Below are positions 35,714 through 45,077 of a stretch of 64,000 nt of DNA, piece after piece. The stretch is from an uncultured Tenacibaculum sp. (GTDB taxonomy: Bacteria > Bacteroidota > Bacteroidia > Flavobacteriales > Flavobacteriaceae), in NCBI GenBank assembly GCA_947492185.1, contig CANLMR010000001.1, positions 744,001-808,000 on the forward strand, given 5' to 3'. Within the stretch, counting starts at the first letter, position 1, and the number at the start of each line of letters is the position of its first letter. The notes under the pieces were generated by a model, which was given only the letters and a program-made list of their open reading frames with translations, had not been told where the DNA came from and searched no databases. Position numbers and translations under genes: made by a program.

Positions 35714-36805
35714 TTATGCTAGTTGTGGTTTTTTTCCTAGTTCAGCAATATGTCTTAAGTGTTCCAATATTGCTTTACGTGTTGTTTTGTATTCGTGATA
35801 AGGTAAGTTAAATTCCTTAGCTGTTTCTTTTACGATTTTCGCTATTTTACTATAATGTATGTGTGAAATATGTGGGAAAATGTGATGTTCAACTTGATGA
35901 TTTAATCCACCTGTATAAAAATTTACAAACCAGTTTTTTGGAGCAAAATTAGCTGTGGTGTACAACTGATGAATTGCCCAAGTGTTTTTCATATTCCCTC
36001 CTTCATCTGGTAAAGGAGTTTCTGTCTTAGGAACAATATGCGCTAATTGGAATACAAAGCTTAAAATGATTCCTGCAGTGTAATGCATCACAAAGAAACC
36101 AATTAAAACTTTCCACCACGCCATATCTAAAACCAATAAAGGTAAAACTAACCACATTGCGTAATAAGCAATTTTTGTAACGATTAATTTTGTCCATTCT
36201 ACTTTAGGATTAGGGAACTTTCCGTACGAAAGTTTTCTTTTTAAATAACGGTGCATTTGTTTGAAATCAGTAGTAATTGCCCAGTTGATGGTTAGTAATC
36301 CATATAAAATTGGAGAATAATACTTCTGATATTTATGGAATGGTCTCCATTGTGTATGTTCTGAAAAACGTATAATTCTACCTGCATCCATATCTTCATC
36401 ATGATCTTGAATGTTTGTATAGGTGTGATGTAAAACGTTGTGCTGAACTTTCCAATTATATACATTTCCTGCTAAAATGTACATGCTACTTCCCATTAAA
36501 TCGTTTACCCATTTTTTACTTGAGAACGATTCGTGATTACTGTCATGCATTACATTCATTCCAACACCTGCCATTCCAAAACCAATTATTACAGTTAGTA
36601 ATAATTGTAACCATCCTGGCATGTTTACAGTTAGTATAATTGCAAAAGGAGCTAAGAACAACGTAAACATTACAATTGCTTTGAAGTATAGCTTCCAGTT
36701 ACCTGTTCTTTTAATTTCGTTTTCTTTAAAATAATCGTTTACTCGTTTATTTAAAGTTCTAAAGAACTTGGTTTTATCTATTCTGGAGAATTTAATTGTT
36801 TTCAT
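35714..36805 (-). CDS. Membrane fatty acid desaturase (front-end type, no cytochrome b5)
   Basis: This 363-residue di-iron desaturase has three histidine boxes: H87DSNH91, H122NVLHH127 and Q-V-E-H-H (about 304-308, LNHQVEHHIFP). The QxxHH third box is the mark of front-end (delta-5/6-like) acyl-lipid or acyl-CoA desaturases, though without a fused cytochrome b5 domain. About four spans surround the boxes. It likely introduces a double bond in membrane lipids, relevant to cold adaptation of a marine bacterium. It lies 11 bases downstream of the aminotransferase end on the same strand... reading direction places it upstream of that gene. Confidence 0.9.
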   Translation of the reverse strand: MKTIKFSRIDKTKFFRTLNKRVNDYFKENEIKRTGNWKLYFKAIVMFTLFLAPFAIILTVNMPGWLQLLLTVIIGFGMAGVGMNVMHDSNHESFSSKKWVNDLMGSSMYILAGNVYNWKVQHNVLHHTYTNIQDHDEDMDAGRIIRFSEHTQWRPFHKYQKYYSPILYGLLTINWAITTDFKQMHRYLKRKLSYGKFPNPKVEWTKLIVTKIAYYAMWLVLPLLVLDMAWWKVLIGFFVMHYTAGIILSFVFQLAHIVPKTETPLPDEGGNMKNTWAIHQLYTTANFAPKNWFVNFYTGGLNHQVEHHIFPHISHIHYSKIAKIVKETAKEFNLPYHEYKTTRKAILEHLRHIAELGKKPQLA

Positions 36806-36919
36806 CTTCTAATTTAAAGGGGTAAAAATAAGTGTTTTTGTAACATCTTTATCTGTAAACGAAAGTTTTTAACGATAATTATTAAATTGTATTAATCTTT
36901 AACTATTCGTAATTGTTGT

Positions 36920-36927
36920 TATTTTTG
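36920..36927 (+). promoter_or_regulatory. Candidate -7 box for rsmG
   Basis: TATTTTTG (36920-36927) matches TAnnTTTG exactly, 19 bases upstream of the ATG. The nearest TTG with a reasonable orientation (36887-36889) is 30 bases away, longer than usual. Confidence 0.4.
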
Positions 36928-36946
36928 CAAACGCAAATAACATCAT

Positions 36947-37576
36947 ATGGATATCATCTTAAAATACTTTCCGAACCTAACGGAAAACCAAATAGCGCAT
37001 TTCGAAAAGTTACAAGCTTTATATGAAGATTGGAACCTGAAAATTAATGTTGTTTCAAGAAAAGATATTGATGAATTGTATTTGCGTCATGTTTTACACT
37101 CTTTAGGTATAGCTAAAGTCATGGAGTTTCAACCAGGAACAAGCGTTATGGATGTTGGAACAGGAGGAGGTTTTCCAGGAGTTCCTTTGGCAATTTTATT
37201 TCCTGAAACTAATTTTCATTTAGTGGATTCTATAGGAAAAAAGATTAAAGTTGTAAACGAAGTAGTAGAAGGTTTAGGCTTAGAAAACGTAAAAACTACT
37301 CATGGTAGAGTTGAGGAAGTAAAAGAAACTTATGATTTTATAGTAAGTAGAGCCGTTGCACAAATGGAAACATTTCACAGATGGGTGAAAAATAAGGTTC
37401 AGAAAAAACAGAACCACGAGCTAAAAAATGGAATTCTATATTTAAAAGGAGGAGATTTAACAGAAGAATTGGATAAGTTTACTAGCGCTACTATTTATGA
37501 TTTGCCAGATTTTTTTGAAGAAGACTTTTTTGAAACAAAGAAGGTTGTGCATTTACCTATAAAATATAAAGGCTAA
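36947..37576 (+). CDS. rsmG: 16S rRNA (guanine527-N7)-methyltransferase
   Basis: It methylates G527 of 16S rRNA with SAM. The 209-residue protein has the GidB/RsmG N-terminal helices (LYEDWNLKINVVSRKD), the SAM-binding loop DVGTGGGFPGVPLAI (69-83), and the VSRAVAQMETFHRWV catalytic/rRNA segment. Length matches the family. It is monocistronic here, followed by a terminator, and is not beside gidA as in many other bacteria. Confidence 0.95.
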   Translation: MDIILKYFPNLTENQIAHFEKLQALYEDWNLKINVVSRKDIDELYLRHVLHSLGIAKVMEFQPGTSVMDVGTGGGFPGVPLAILFPETNFHLVDSIGKKIKVVNEVVEGLGLENVKTTHGRVEEVKETYDFIVSRAVAQMETFHRWVKNKVQKKQNHELKNGILYLKGGDLTEELDKFTSATIYDLPDFFEEDFFETKKVVHLPIKYKG

Positions 37577-37583
37577 AAAAGTT

Positions 37584-37622
37584 AGGGAAATCGAATATGT
37601 TTCAAAACGATTCCCCTTTTTT
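37584..37622 (+). terminator. Intrinsic terminator of rsmG
   Basis: AGGGAAATCG (37584-37593) pairs with CGATTCCCCT (37608-37617) around a 14-base loop with a single-base bulge, followed by a T6 run (37617-37622). Confidence 0.7.
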
Positions 37623-37667
37623 GGTGTCATCTGAAGGGGATAACAGCCAAATTAAGTGTAACTACTA

Positions 37668-39302
37668 TTACAACTTAAATATTTTATGATTTTCCGTGTT
37701 GCCACCACTTTCAACTTGTAAAAAATACAAACCAGTAGCTAGTCTAGGAAAATTAATTAAAGCACTGTTGTTTGTGGTTTCTTTCTGTCCCTGTTCAATA
37801 AGACGACCTCTTTTGTTGAATAGTTTATATTGAAATCCTGGTTGCTCTTTTAAAGAATTCAAACTTATTTGATCAACAAACGGGTTAGGATATATAAACC
37901 AATCTTTACGTTTGTCAATTCCAGGTTGTTCTAGGATATCTTTAACACAGCCTTTAGCTACAGAAAATTCGCTTTTAATTATATTGGGAATTTTATCTCC
38001 TACAAAACTGGTACTAACGCTATGGTTAAAAAATGTACTATCAATTATAGTATCTGATGCTCCTAAAAAATCTTGAAGTAAAGTAGAGATAGTTTGACGA
38101 TAATCATATTGAATAGTTTCAAGCTGATAATTATTATCATCAGTCGCTTCTGAAAGATCAACATTGGTTCCAGAAACACCTCCTAAAACTGGTTTTCCAA
38201 AAATAAACATTGGAGCAATTTCACCATGATCTGTACCTAAGTTTCCGTTTTCTTTCGCTTTTCTTCCGAATTCAGAATAGGTTAATCCAACAATATCTTC
38301 TCCTAAAGATTGATCATTTAAATCTTTCATAAAAGCTTCTATTGCAGTGGAAACTTCATTTAATAATTCGTAGTGTTTCCCTTTAACATCACCACTTCCT
38401 TGATTTTGATCATTATGAGTATCAAATCCACCTATACTTACTAAATATACTTTAGATTCTAATCCACCACTGATTAATCTTGCAACTGTTTTTAACTGAT
38501 CGGACAGATTGTTGTCTTCATAAGTAACTTCGTTTTTTCCAGCATTAAACGCATCAGAAATAGATTTTGAATATTTATTAGAAATGTTATTTACATCAAT
38601 AATATATTTAAGTTCTTCTCCAAAATGGGAGTTTGGAATGTTTGTTGGAGCTTGTCCACCTAATCCACTAATTTCAGTAAAAAAACCTGCAGGATCTTGC
38701 CCTGTAATGTTTATGGATAATCCGTGTTCTTCAGCACCGTGAAAACCTAATTCAGTTTTCCCATTACCAATTTGAACACCTAAAGGATAGGCTTCTTCTA
38801 CTTCTTCAGGATAAAAATTTTCCATAAATCGACCTATCCAACCCGAATCTTTTCCGTTATTCCAGCTGTTTCCGTCATTTCCAGTAGAGTAGATATCTTT
38901 AGAAGCAAAATGACTTTTATTTTGAGAAGGATATCCTACCGATTGTAAAATTCGTAATTCACCTTGATCATAAAGAGATTTGAAACCAGTTAATGCTGGA
39001 TGCAATCCTAATTGTTGATTATCAGGTAAAGTACCATCTAATCTAATAAATCCATTGGCTCCAGAGTTAGGTATTCTTAATGTTGGACGTAAATTGGCGT
39101 ATTGATCATAAGCGTTTATAGGAATTGTAGTGTTTAAACCGTCATTTCCTCCAACAAGGTTAACAAGCACTAATTTCCTGTTTGATATATCGCCGCAATC
39201 AATATTAAGATCCATTGTTTTTAGCATTGCTTTAAGTTCAAAAGGCATTAAACCTAAAGCAGTTGTTGTTGACGCTAGTTTTATAAAGTTTCTTCGTTTC
39301 AT
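37668..39302 (-). CDS. DUF1501 family secreted protein with T9SS C-terminal sorting domain
   Basis: This 544-residue protein starts with a Tat-like signal peptide (MKRRNFIKLASTTTALG). The core is DUF1501, a sulfatase/phosphatase-like fold (LVLVNLVGGNDGLNTTIPI; GGFDTHNDQNQGSG; TYSEFGRKAKENG; GTDHGEIAPMFIFG). The last ~70 residues form a type A T9SS sorting domain (WFIYPNPFVDQISLNS ... ATGLYFLQVESGG), so it is exported across the outer membrane. DUF1501 is nearly always paired with DUF1800, which lies directly upstream. The substrate is unknown. Confidence 0.9.
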   Translation of the reverse strand: MKRRNFIKLASTTTALGLMPFELKAMLKTMDLNIDCGDISNRKLVLVNLVGGNDGLNTTIPINAYDQYANLRPTLRIPNSGANGFIRLDGTLPDNQQLGLHPALTGFKSLYDQGELRILQSVGYPSQNKSHFASKDIYSTGNDGNSWNNGKDSGWIGRFMENFYPEEVEEAYPLGVQIGNGKTELGFHGAEEHGLSINITGQDPAGFFTEISGLGGQAPTNIPNSHFGEELKYIIDVNNISNKYSKSISDAFNAGKNEVTYEDNNLSDQLKTVARLISGGLESKVYLVSIGGFDTHNDQNQGSGDVKGKHYELLNEVSTAIEAFMKDLNDQSLGEDIVGLTYSEFGRKAKENGNLGTDHGEIAPMFIFGKPVLGGVSGTNVDLSEATDDNNYQLETIQYDYRQTISTLLQDFLGASDTIIDSTFFNHSVSTSFVGDKIPNIIKSEFSVAKGCVKDILEQPGIDKRKDWFIYPNPFVDQISLNSLKEQPGFQYKLFNKRGRLIEQGQKETTNNSALINFPRLATGLYFLQVESGGNTENHKIFKL

Positions 39303-39329
39303 GAGAGTAAGTTTAGGGGATGATACTTT

Positions 39330-40955
39330 TTACATTATTTGGAATTCAGCAGCATTAATCATTTGAATCATCAAAGCATTTAATCTAGATTTTACGATTG
39401 TGTCGTCTCCAGATCCTTGATAACCCAGCCAAGCATTTGTCCAATAATAATCAGGGAAACCTTCAAGTAAGTTTTGAGCAAAATATGCTTTACGTTCATC
39501 ACTAATTGGTTCCGGATATAATAAATCAGCAAGCTCTGTAATTAAATCAGTAGCGTATGATGGCTCATTTATATTGTTCTGAACAAACTCTACAATATTT
39601 AGTTCAACGTTGATTTTATTGTTGTATCTAATTTTATTTCTTCCTGTTAATAAACTCTCGATTAGTTTATAACGAGATAGTACGGTATTTGAAGAGAACC
39701 AATGCCTATCGAAATCTGGACTTTGATAATGGGCTGGGTAACCTGCAACAGAATCAGGTGCCCATAAGGTCATACCAGCAGCACTTAGATAGAAACGATA
39801 TAAGAAATCGAAAAACCTAAAAAAATCTTCAGATTCAGTTACCGGATCTGGAATTGATATTTTAAAGAAAGACATAACTTCATTGCATAATTGAAGTGGA
39901 CTTTTAATAATACTTCCAATGATTTCATCAGAATTATTAGCATCATCTAAATCGTAAAAGTGTTTAGAAGTTAATAAGGTTTTTAGGATTGGTAAAATTT
40001 CGTAATTATCAGCTTGTAATTGTTGAGCTAATGGTTTGATAACATTTTCTTCGACTTCATCTTCCCATTCACTTTTTACAAAATAGCGGTACAGCTTTCT
40101 TACAAATGAAACAGCAGTAGCTTCTTTGCTGAAAATCATTTCAACAAAACTGTCTAATTCTTGGGCAATTCCTTCCTCAATGTCGCTTCCAGAAATTATG
40201 GTGTCGTCAAATGCATAACTAAAAGTTTTATCCTCTTTGTCATGCCTAAAAGTATCAATTCGACCCATTGGTAAGTTAGTGTCAGGATCAATAATAGTTC
40301 TGTCGTATTGTGTTTTTATTCCAGAAAATACTTTTGCGGCTTGCTGTACATCTAGTTCTGTATAGTTAGTGTAATCACCATTACCAACTTGTTCAGCTTT
40401 TAAAATGGTGAAGAGTTCTAAAAATTCTCTAGCATAGTTTTCGTTTGGATTGTTTGCGTTGTTCTTTGTGTTGTCTAAATAATCTAACATAGAATTATCA
40501 TATGTTATTTTTTTAGACATTGTTTTAAGATTACCAAAAGCGTAATATTCTAATAATCTCATGTGGTCATAAAAATGAACTGAGCTACCAGCATTGAATT
40601 TTGAAACGGTAAAAGACGTATGTAAAAAGAACGTCATTTTTTGTTTTAAAGAGTTCTGATGAAGTCCATTATAGAGCCACCAGTAAGCAACATATATTTT
40701 TTTCCTGAATTGACCATCTAACGAACTACCATCTGGAGAAGATGTCCAAAATCCGTGAGGATTATCTTCAGGTTTATGATCATAAGGTTCGGGTAATTTA
40801 CTATTCTGTGTAGTAATTAGCTTATCAAAAGCTTGTTCGGGTGTAAGGTTAGAAAACTCAAGGAGCGTTTCTTTAGTGTAATTAAATGAGGTTCTCCGAA
40901 GTAGGTGCTTCGCATTTCGAAGACCTAGAGCTTGGGTGTGTTGATCTAATGTCAT
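39330..40955 (-). CDS. DUF1800 family protein
   Basis: This 541-residue protein begins at ATG 40955 (MTLDQHTQALGLRNAKHLL); earlier in-frame codons to 41018 overlap the terminator and lack family similarity. DUF1800 signatures include the N-terminal HLLRRTSF, a middle KMTFFLHTSF ... DHMRLLEYYAFGNLK stretch, and LDYLDNTKNNANNPNENYAREFLELFT. No signal peptide is visible in this form. Function is unknown; the pair with DUF1501 (27 bases downstream) suggests cotranslation of an exported complex. Confidence 0.88.
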   Translation of the reverse strand: MTLDQHTQALGLRNAKHLLRRTSFNYTKETLLEFSNLTPEQAFDKLITTQNSKLPEPYDHKPEDNPHGFWTSSPDGSSLDGQFRKKIYVAYWWLYNGLHQNSLKQKMTFFLHTSFTVSKFNAGSSVHFYDHMRLLEYYAFGNLKTMSKKITYDNSMLDYLDNTKNNANNPNENYAREFLELFTILKAEQVGNGDYTNYTELDVQQAAKVFSGIKTQYDRTIIDPDTNLPMGRIDTFRHDKEDKTFSYAFDDTIISGSDIEEGIAQELDSFVEMIFSKEATAVSFVRKLYRYFVKSEWEDEVEENVIKPLAQQLQADNYEILPILKTLLTSKHFYDLDDANNSDEIIGSIIKSPLQLCNEVMSFFKISIPDPVTESEDFFRFFDFLYRFYLSAAGMTLWAPDSVAGYPAHYQSPDFDRHWFSSNTVLSRYKLIESLLTGRNKIRYNNKINVELNIVEFVQNNINEPSYATDLITELADLLYPEPISDERKAYFAQNLLEGFPDYYWTNAWLGYQGSGDDTIVKSRLNALMIQMINAAEFQIM

Positions 40956-41051
40956 TTTTTTAGGGGATTTGTAACTGTATTTTTCTGATTTCAAATAGAT
41001 TATATGTTCAAAAAACACTTAATAAAAATAAGCATTTTCTTCTTAAACGAA

Positions 41052-41080
41052 AAAAGACCGGATATATTTCCGGTCTTTTA
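41052..41080 (-). terminator. Intrinsic terminator of the pruA gene
   Basis: AAAAGACCGGA (41052-41062) and TCCGGTCTTTT (41069-41079) form an 11-bp perfect stem around a 6-base loop, with T/A tracts at both ends. It lies 20 bases beyond the pruA stop on the minus strand. Confidence 0.85.
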
Positions 41081-41100
41081 AGTTTTTTAAATATTAAATC

Positions 41101-42726
41101 TTATCCTAAGAAAGGATAACGATAATCAGATGGGGAAACAAAAGTTTCCTTAATTAATCTTGGAGATACCCATCTTAATAAGTTTTGTGCAGATCCAGCT
41201 TTATCATTTGTTCCAGAAGCTCTAGCTCCACCAAATGGTTGTTGTCCTACAACTGCTCCTGTTGGTTTATCGTTAATATAGAAATTACCTGCGCAGTTTT
41301 CTAATGCTTTTGTTGCTTCAGCAATTGCATATCTGTCAGTTGAAAAGATTGCACCTGTTAATGCGTATTCAGATGTTCCATCTACTAATTTTAATGTTTC
41401 AGCCCAATTTTCATCCTCGTAAACATAAATAGTTACAACAGGACCGAATAATTCAGTACACATTGTAGTGTATTTAGGGTCTTTAGCTAAGATAACAGTT
41501 GGTTGAATAAAATATCCTTTAGATTTGTCATAAGAACCACCAGCTATAATTTCTGCATCTTTGTCTTCTTTAGCTTGATCAATATACTTCGCAAGTTTAT
41601 CGAAAGATCCTTCATGGATTACTGCTGTAATGAAATTACTCATTTCTTCAGGAGATCCCATTTTAAATGAAGCAATATCTTCTTTAACATATCCCAAAAC
41701 CTCATCAGCCATAGATTTAGGTAGGTATACTCTTGAAGCTGCAGAACATTTTTGCCCTTGGAATTCAAAAGCGCCACGTGAAATGCCGGTTGCTACTTGT
41801 TTTGGGTTTGCAGATGGATGAGCAACTATAAAATCTTTCCCTCCAGTTTCACCTACAATTCTTGGGTATGTTTTATACGTGTGAATGTTTTCTCCAATCT
41901 TTTTCCAAAGTTCTTTGAATACATATGTTGAACCTGTAAAATGTAATCCAGCAAAATCAGGAGAAGATAAAACTACCTCTGTAATTTCAACAGGATCTCC
42001 ATAAATAACATTAATTACTCCGTCAGGTACACCAGCTTCTTTAAATATATCCACGATTACTTTCGCTGAGAAGATTTGGCTATCAGAAGGTTTCCAAACA
42101 ACTGTATTACCCATCATTGCTGCCGAAGCAGGTAAGTTTGCCGCGATAGCAGTAAAGTTAAATGGAGTAATTGCATATACAAATCCTTCTAATGGTCTGT
42201 ATTCAACTCTATTCCAAATTCCGTCATCAGAATTTGGTTGTTCTGCATAGATTTCAGACATGTATTCTACGTTAAAACGTAAAAAGTCGATTAATTCACA
42301 TGCAGCGTCAATTTCAGCTTGATGAACTGTTTTAGATTGTGCAATCATAGTAGAAGCATTAATTTTTGCTCTATACGGACCAGCAATTAATTCTGCGGCA
42401 CGTAAAAAGATTGCAGCTCTTTGTTCCCATGGCATTTGTGACCATTTAACTCGAGCTTCTAAAGCACTATCAATAGCTTTTTGAGCATGATTTTTATCTC
42501 CGATATGATATTGTCCAACAATATGTTGGTGATCGTGAGGAGGAGTCATGTTTCTAGTGTTTCCAGTTCTCACTTCTTCGTTTCCAATATACATTGGTAC
42601 GTCAACAGAACCGTTAAAATATGCTTTATATTGTTGTGAAACACTTTCTCTCTCAGGAGAACCAGGAGCGTATCCTTTAACAGGTTCGTTTACTGCAACT
42701 GGAACATTGAAAAATCCTTTTCCCAT
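41101..42726 (-). CDS. pruA: 1-pyrroline-5-carboxylate dehydrogenase (L-glutamate gamma-semialdehyde dehydrogenase)
   Basis: This 541-residue NAD-dependent aldehyde dehydrogenase oxidises glutamate-gamma-semialdehyde to glutamate in proline catabolism. Key features: the catalytic general base Glu293 in VGETGGKDF, the nucleophile Cys327 in GQKCSAASR, the cofactor-binding GNTVVWKPSDSQIFSA, and the ITPFNFTAIAANLPA region. It lacks a proline dehydrogenase domain, so this is the single-function form; no prodh partner is in the window. ATG at 42726. Confidence 0.95.
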   Translation of the reverse strand: MGKGFFNVPVAVNEPVKGYAPGSPERESVSQQYKAYFNGSVDVPMYIGNEEVRTGNTRNMTPPHDHQHIVGQYHIGDKNHAQKAIDSALEARVKWSQMPWEQRAAIFLRAAELIAGPYRAKINASTMIAQSKTVHQAEIDAACELIDFLRFNVEYMSEIYAEQPNSDDGIWNRVEYRPLEGFVYAITPFNFTAIAANLPASAAMMGNTVVWKPSDSQIFSAKVIVDIFKEAGVPDGVINVIYGDPVEITEVVLSSPDFAGLHFTGSTYVFKELWKKIGENIHTYKTYPRIVGETGGKDFIVAHPSANPKQVATGISRGAFEFQGQKCSAASRVYLPKSMADEVLGYVKEDIASFKMGSPEEMSNFITAVIHEGSFDKLAKYIDQAKEDKDAEIIAGGSYDKSKGYFIQPTVILAKDPKYTTMCTELFGPVVTIYVYEDENWAETLKLVDGTSEYALTGAIFSTDRYAIAEATKALENCAGNFYINDKPTGAVVGQQPFGGARASGTNDKAGSAQNLLRWVSPRLIKETFVSPSDYRYPFLG

Positions 42727-42769
42727 GGTTGTTTGTTTATTGAATTTATATATGATAATTTTGGTTTAG

Positions 42770-42777
42770 CAAATGTA
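42770..42777 (-). promoter_or_regulatory. Candidate -7 box of pruA
   Basis: The minus-strand sequence is TACATTTG, an exact match to TAnnTTTG, 44 bases upstream of the ATG. A spaced TTG was not found. Confidence 0.4.
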
Positions 42778-42860
42778 CAATTTTTAGGATGTTTTTTTGT
42801 AAAGTTTCTATTTTACAAACCACAAATAAAATTGTAATAACAAATTTTAAATAAAATTGA

Positions 42861-43625
42861 ATGTGTACAGTAACTTATTTGCCATTAGGAGGAGATGATT
42901 TTATTTTTACATCTAATAGAGATGAAAGTCCTGTTAGAAGTACAATTGAGCCTAAAGAGTATGTTGAAGATGGTATTGCTTTAATTTATCCTAAAGATGA
43001 ATTGGCTGGAGGAACATGGATTGGTTTAAGTGATAAAAATAGATTAGTGTGCTTGTTGAATGGAGGTTATGAAATTCATGAAAGAGAAGCTTCTTATAGA
43101 GTAAGTAGAGGAGTTATTGTAAAGGAGGTTTTAAAGTCTGAAAATGTAGTAGATTTTATTGATAATTTGGATTTAGAAGGTGTTGAACCATTTACTATTG
43201 TAATGCTGGATTGGGAAAATAATCTTAGTGCTTATGAATTAGTTTGGACAGGTGAACAGAAAGATTTTAGAAAGCTAGACAATAAGCCACGTATTTGGTC
43301 GAGTTCAACATTATATACTCAAGAAATGAAGAGTATGAGGAAGAAATGGTTTACTGATTGGTTGGTTGGTAAGGATTCTTTTATTCAATCAAATATTTTT
43401 AAATTTCACTTAGATGATTCAAAAGGAGAAGAGGTTTCGTTAAAAATGAAACGTTCATTTGTAGAAACTGTAAGTGTTACTTCAGTGAAAAAAAATAAAG
43501 AAACAGTTGATTTTCAGTATTATGATTTATTGAAAAATAAAACTACAACGATTGTTCCTTGTCAAAATAAGGCAAAGGATAGGAAGCCGACAAAAGTTAT
43601 TCCTATAATTGCTAAAAACATATAG
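42861..43625 (+). CDS. NRDE (TANGO2-like) family protein
   Basis: This 254-residue protein starts MCTVTYLPLGGDDFIFTSNRDES, containing the Cys2 N-terminus and the NRDE motif that name the family, and has the GGTWIGLSDKNRLVCLLNGG region. The family (human TANGO2, bacterial homologues) is thought to have an N-terminal nucleophile-type fold and has been linked to haem handling; the role here is unknown. The 3' 64 bases overlap the convergent DUF3667 gene. Confidence 0.87.
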   Translation: MCTVTYLPLGGDDFIFTSNRDESPVRSTIEPKEYVEDGIALIYPKDELAGGTWIGLSDKNRLVCLLNGGYEIHEREASYRVSRGVIVKEVLKSENVVDFIDNLDLEGVEPFTIVMLDWENNLSAYELVWTGEQKDFRKLDNKPRIWSSSTLYTQEMKSMRKKWFTDWLVGKDSFIQSNIFKFHLDDSKGEEVSLKMKRSFVETVSVTSVKKNKETVDFQYYDLLKNKTTTIVPCQNKAKDRKPTKVIPIIAKNI

Positions 43626-44644
43626 ACCATATTTATCATGCTGAATTTAATAAATGTTTTTATGTAGCCTTGGCGATAGAATTTTTTCATGGCTATAAAA
43701 AGATAAATCAAAAATAAACCTATAAAAACTTCGCCTCCTACATTTTCGGTGAAAAAATTAACAATCATAAAAAGAGTTAATAATAGGAAGAATAAAGTTT
43801 GTGTGTGGAAAACAAATATTAAATGTTCCACATAATTATATTTTCTTCGGATATAAAATAACTTCAATGCTAAAGTAAATATTGGTAGGAGAATAAATAA
43901 AGAAATGGACCCATAAGACAACATTTTGTTTACAAATTCTTTTCTTTTTTCTTTTTCGCTTTTGAATGAATTAACAAGTTCTGCTCTGTTGTAAAAGAAA
44001 CGATTCCAAAATGTATTTTCATGTTTTAAACTATCTAATGCAGAATGTGCATCTACATCGGGGTATTTATTGTTGAATTTAATGTACTCATCAAGACGTG
44101 TGTCTCCATCAAACGAAATTACTGGTGCATTATTAAGTTTTACTGAATCGTTTACTTTTAAATTTAATTTTTTAGCTAATTCTTTTTGCGTAGAATCCAA
44201 TGGAATTTGAGAATTAACAATTTCCTGACTTATAATATTATTAATAGAGTCAAGGTCAATCTTTTTTTCTGTAGTAACAGAGGATTTTCTGTTTAGTTTT
44301 TGAAAATTATTTACGGTTTCATTTATCCCGTAAATAAGAAAAAAGATAATTGATGCTGTTATGTAAAAACGAAATGGATTTGCATAGCGTTCTCTTTTTC
44401 CAGTAATATAGTCAAGAGATATTTTTCCTGGTTTTATTATTAATGTAAATAGGGTTCTCCAGAATTTTGTGTCCCAAGAGAAAAAACCTGCAAACACTTC
44501 TTTTATAAAGTTTCCGAAAGTTATTTTATTTCCTTTATTTTTTTGTCCACAACTAGGGCAAAATAGCTCATAGCCAGTAAAAGGAAATTCACAATTTAAA
44601 CAATTAGATTCTTTAATTACAGCTAGTTTGTTTTTTTTAGCCAT
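43562..44644 (-). CDS. DUF3667 family membrane protein with N-terminal zinc ribbon
   Basis: This 360-residue protein has a zinc-ribbon-like N-terminus with two Cys pairs (C-L-N-C, then C-P-S-C: NCLNCEFPFTGYELFCPSCG), followed by the DUF3667 segment KPGKISLDYITGKRERYANPF and several predicted spans. A soluble polar middle (about 120-220) probably faces the periplasm. The last membrane span is encoded within the overlap with the NRDE gene. It starts directly on the apaG stop codon (no gap). Function unknown. Confidence 0.8.
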   Translation of the reverse strand: MAKKNKLAVIKESNCLNCEFPFTGYELFCPSCGQKNKGNKITFGNFIKEVFAGFFSWDTKFWRTLFTLIIKPGKISLDYITGKRERYANPFRFYITASIIFFLIYGINETVNNFQKLNRKSSVTTEKKIDLDSINNIISQEIVNSQIPLDSTQKELAKKLNLKVNDSVKLNNAPVISFDGDTRLDEYIKFNNKYPDVDAHSALDSLKHENTFWNRFFYNRAELVNSFKSEKEKRKEFVNKMLSYGSISLFILLPIFTLALKLFYIRRKYNYVEHLIFVFHTQTLFFLLLTLFMIVNFFTENVGGEVFIGLFLIYLFIAMKKFYRQGYIKTFIKFSMINMVYMFLAIIGITFVGFLSFALF

Positions 44645-45031
44645 TTAATTGAGTGTAGGTGTAGTAGTTAGTTGAAAAGTTGGTATTTCTACAAGAAATT
44701 CCTTGTTGTTTTTGAGGTTTATCATTTTGTAGCTACCGGACATTGATCCGACAGATGAAATTAAAAAGCAATTTGATCTATAGTTGTATTCTTCATTAGG
44801 TTTAATAACTGGCGTTTGGCCAACAACTCCTTCACCTTCTACATATTCAGTTTCATTTAAAGAGTCGTTTATTACCCAAAATCGCTCTAGTAATTGAACG
44901 GTATCTTTAGAATTGTTTTTTATTGTAATAAAATAACTAAAAGCATAATGTTGAACATAACCACGATAGATTATGCCGTTATACACAGTTTTTACTGAAA
45001 TTTTAATTCCTTTAGTTATTTGTTGAAACAT
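44645..45031 (-). CDS. apaG: ApaG family protein
   Basis: This 128-residue protein matches ApaG, a small immunoglobulin-like domain linked in E. coli to cobalt/magnesium tolerance. The start is ATG 45031 (MFQQITKGIKISVKTVYNG), which matches the family N-terminus; codons upstream, to 45139, are not ApaG-like. Family features are HYAFSYFITIKNNSKDTVQLLERFW (part) and GVVGQTPVIKPNEEYNY. It lies 46 bases downstream of the T9SS plug gene and its stop directly precedes the DUF3667 ATG, so these genes form a run on the minus strand. Confidence 0.92.
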   Translation of the reverse strand: MFQQITKGIKISVKTVYNGIIYRGYVQHYAFSYFITIKNNSKDTVQLLERFWVINDSLNETEYVEGEGVVGQTPVIKPNEEYNYRSNCFLISSVGSMSGSYKMINLKNNKEFLVEIPTFQLTTTPTLN

Positions 45032-45077
45032 GTAATAAATGTAATCTTTTTTATTGAATGTTACAACTCTTATGGTA

